A stretch of 64,000 nt of DNA, taken from contig NC_066588.1 of NCBI RefSeq assembly GCF_905475345.1, forward strand, positions 3,296,001 through 3,360,000, given 5' to 3'. Made by a program: the position numbers and the translations under genes. How positions within the stretch are numbered: position 1 is the first letter of the stretch; every line of letters begins with the position of its first letter. Below are positions 63,660 through 64,000 of the stretch, piece after piece. The notes under the pieces are model-generated. The model was not told where the DNA came from, searched no databases, and was given only the letters and a program-made list of their open reading frames with translations. Source of the stretch: Vespula vulgaris (Eukaryota > Arthropoda > Insecta > Hymenoptera > Vespidae).

Positions 63660-63727
63660 GGTTGGTTAAGTTGGTTGGTTGGTTCGTTGGTTGGTTGGTT
63701 GGTTGGTTGGTTCGTTGGTTGGTAGGT
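63660..63727 (+). repeat. GGTT tetranucleotide array
   Basis: About 15 GGTT units with three cgtt variants. Confidence 0.95.
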
Positions 63728-63730
63728 TAC

Positions 63731-63746
63731 TTGTCTGTCTGTCTGC

Positions 63747-63791
<45 letters not shown>

Positions 63792-63802
63792 AGCCTGCTT
63801 GC
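63731..63802 (+). repeat. TGTC then GCTT tetranucleotide array
   Basis: Short gtct run then about 14 gctt units directly after the GGTT array. Confidence 0.95.
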
Positions 63803-64000
63803 CTCTACTTGTATCCAACAATTTCCTTTGAATATCCCGGAGAAATGGGAGTATGTACTACTACATGAGAAATGTCTGCTCGGTGACGTGAGAATACGAG
63901 AGAGAGGGAGGAGGAAAGAGAAAGAGAGAGAGAGAGAGAGAGATAGGGGTGGTAGAGGGCGAGGGAGAGAGAGGAGGTGGATACTTAAAAATTGTGAATT

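Larger units (their letters stand above)
62510..64000. other. GC-rich end region, probable promoter or 5' region
   Basis: GC content rises sharply. It holds an acidic/basic trinucleotide patch (62480-62580), GA tracts, complementary CCAA and GGTT arrays, a CTG/TTG trinucleotide patch (63110-63210) and a G-quadruplex motif. It also has a plus-strand consensus donor (aaaa then GTAAGT at 63080) and a CRE-like TGACGTGA near 63883. Which strand is transcribed is not decided. Confidence 0.5.

Overview
The window is arthropod nuclear DNA, most likely from a hymenopteran insect; I infer this and cannot place it to genus. It is strongly AT-rich, full of broken poly-T, poly-A, CT and GA tracts, dense with di-, tri- and tetranucleotide microsatellites, and has few coding exons separated by long non-coding DNA. 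The coding pieces have GT..AG introns and animal-type proteins. There is no operon, no CRISPR array, no rRNA and no recognisable tRNA.

Two genes are well supported, both on the minus strand. (1) An apparently complete, single-coding-exon CutC-family protein of 245 residues lies at 40521-41258, with a likely splice acceptor 11 bases before its ATG. A perfect TATCGATA box and three CTCF-like GCGCCATC cores lie 1.2 to 1.6 kb upstream. (2) A four-exon LIM-domain gene lies at 46135-56325. Its exons join in matching phases, with introns of 520, 8370 and 416 bases. It encodes a 294-residue EPLIN/LIMA1/LIMD2-like protein with an acidic, hydrophilic N-terminal half and one complete C-terminal LIM zinc finger. 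The 8.4 kb intron holds many microsatellites and a small CRE/GCCAT motif cluster.

The rest is mostly non-coding. Region 1-9.3 kb has a TATCGATA cluster, a nuclear-receptor half-site cluster, two inverted repeats and a mariner-like MITE remnant. Region 9.4-10.3 kb has a chain of three phase-compatible minus-strand candidate exons for an unidentified protein. From 10.3 to 40 kb the DNA is AT-rich with several diverged tandem duplications and isolated, weakly supported candidate exons at 16.5 and 24.3 kb, plus a CpG-rich promoter-like island with a CG run at 32.0 kb. From 56.4 to 62.4 kb there are two diverged tandem arrays and the longest AAT microsatellite. The right end (62.5-64 kb) is unusually GC-rich and looks like a promoter or 5' region: GA tracts, CCAA and GGTT arrays that are reverse complements of each other, a G-quadruplex motif and a TATAAAAG box on the minus strand.

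I found no convincing new biological system. The most useful leads are the unidentified 9.4-10.3 kb exon chain, the diverged tandem arrays, and the motif clusters that may mark promoters or boundaries.
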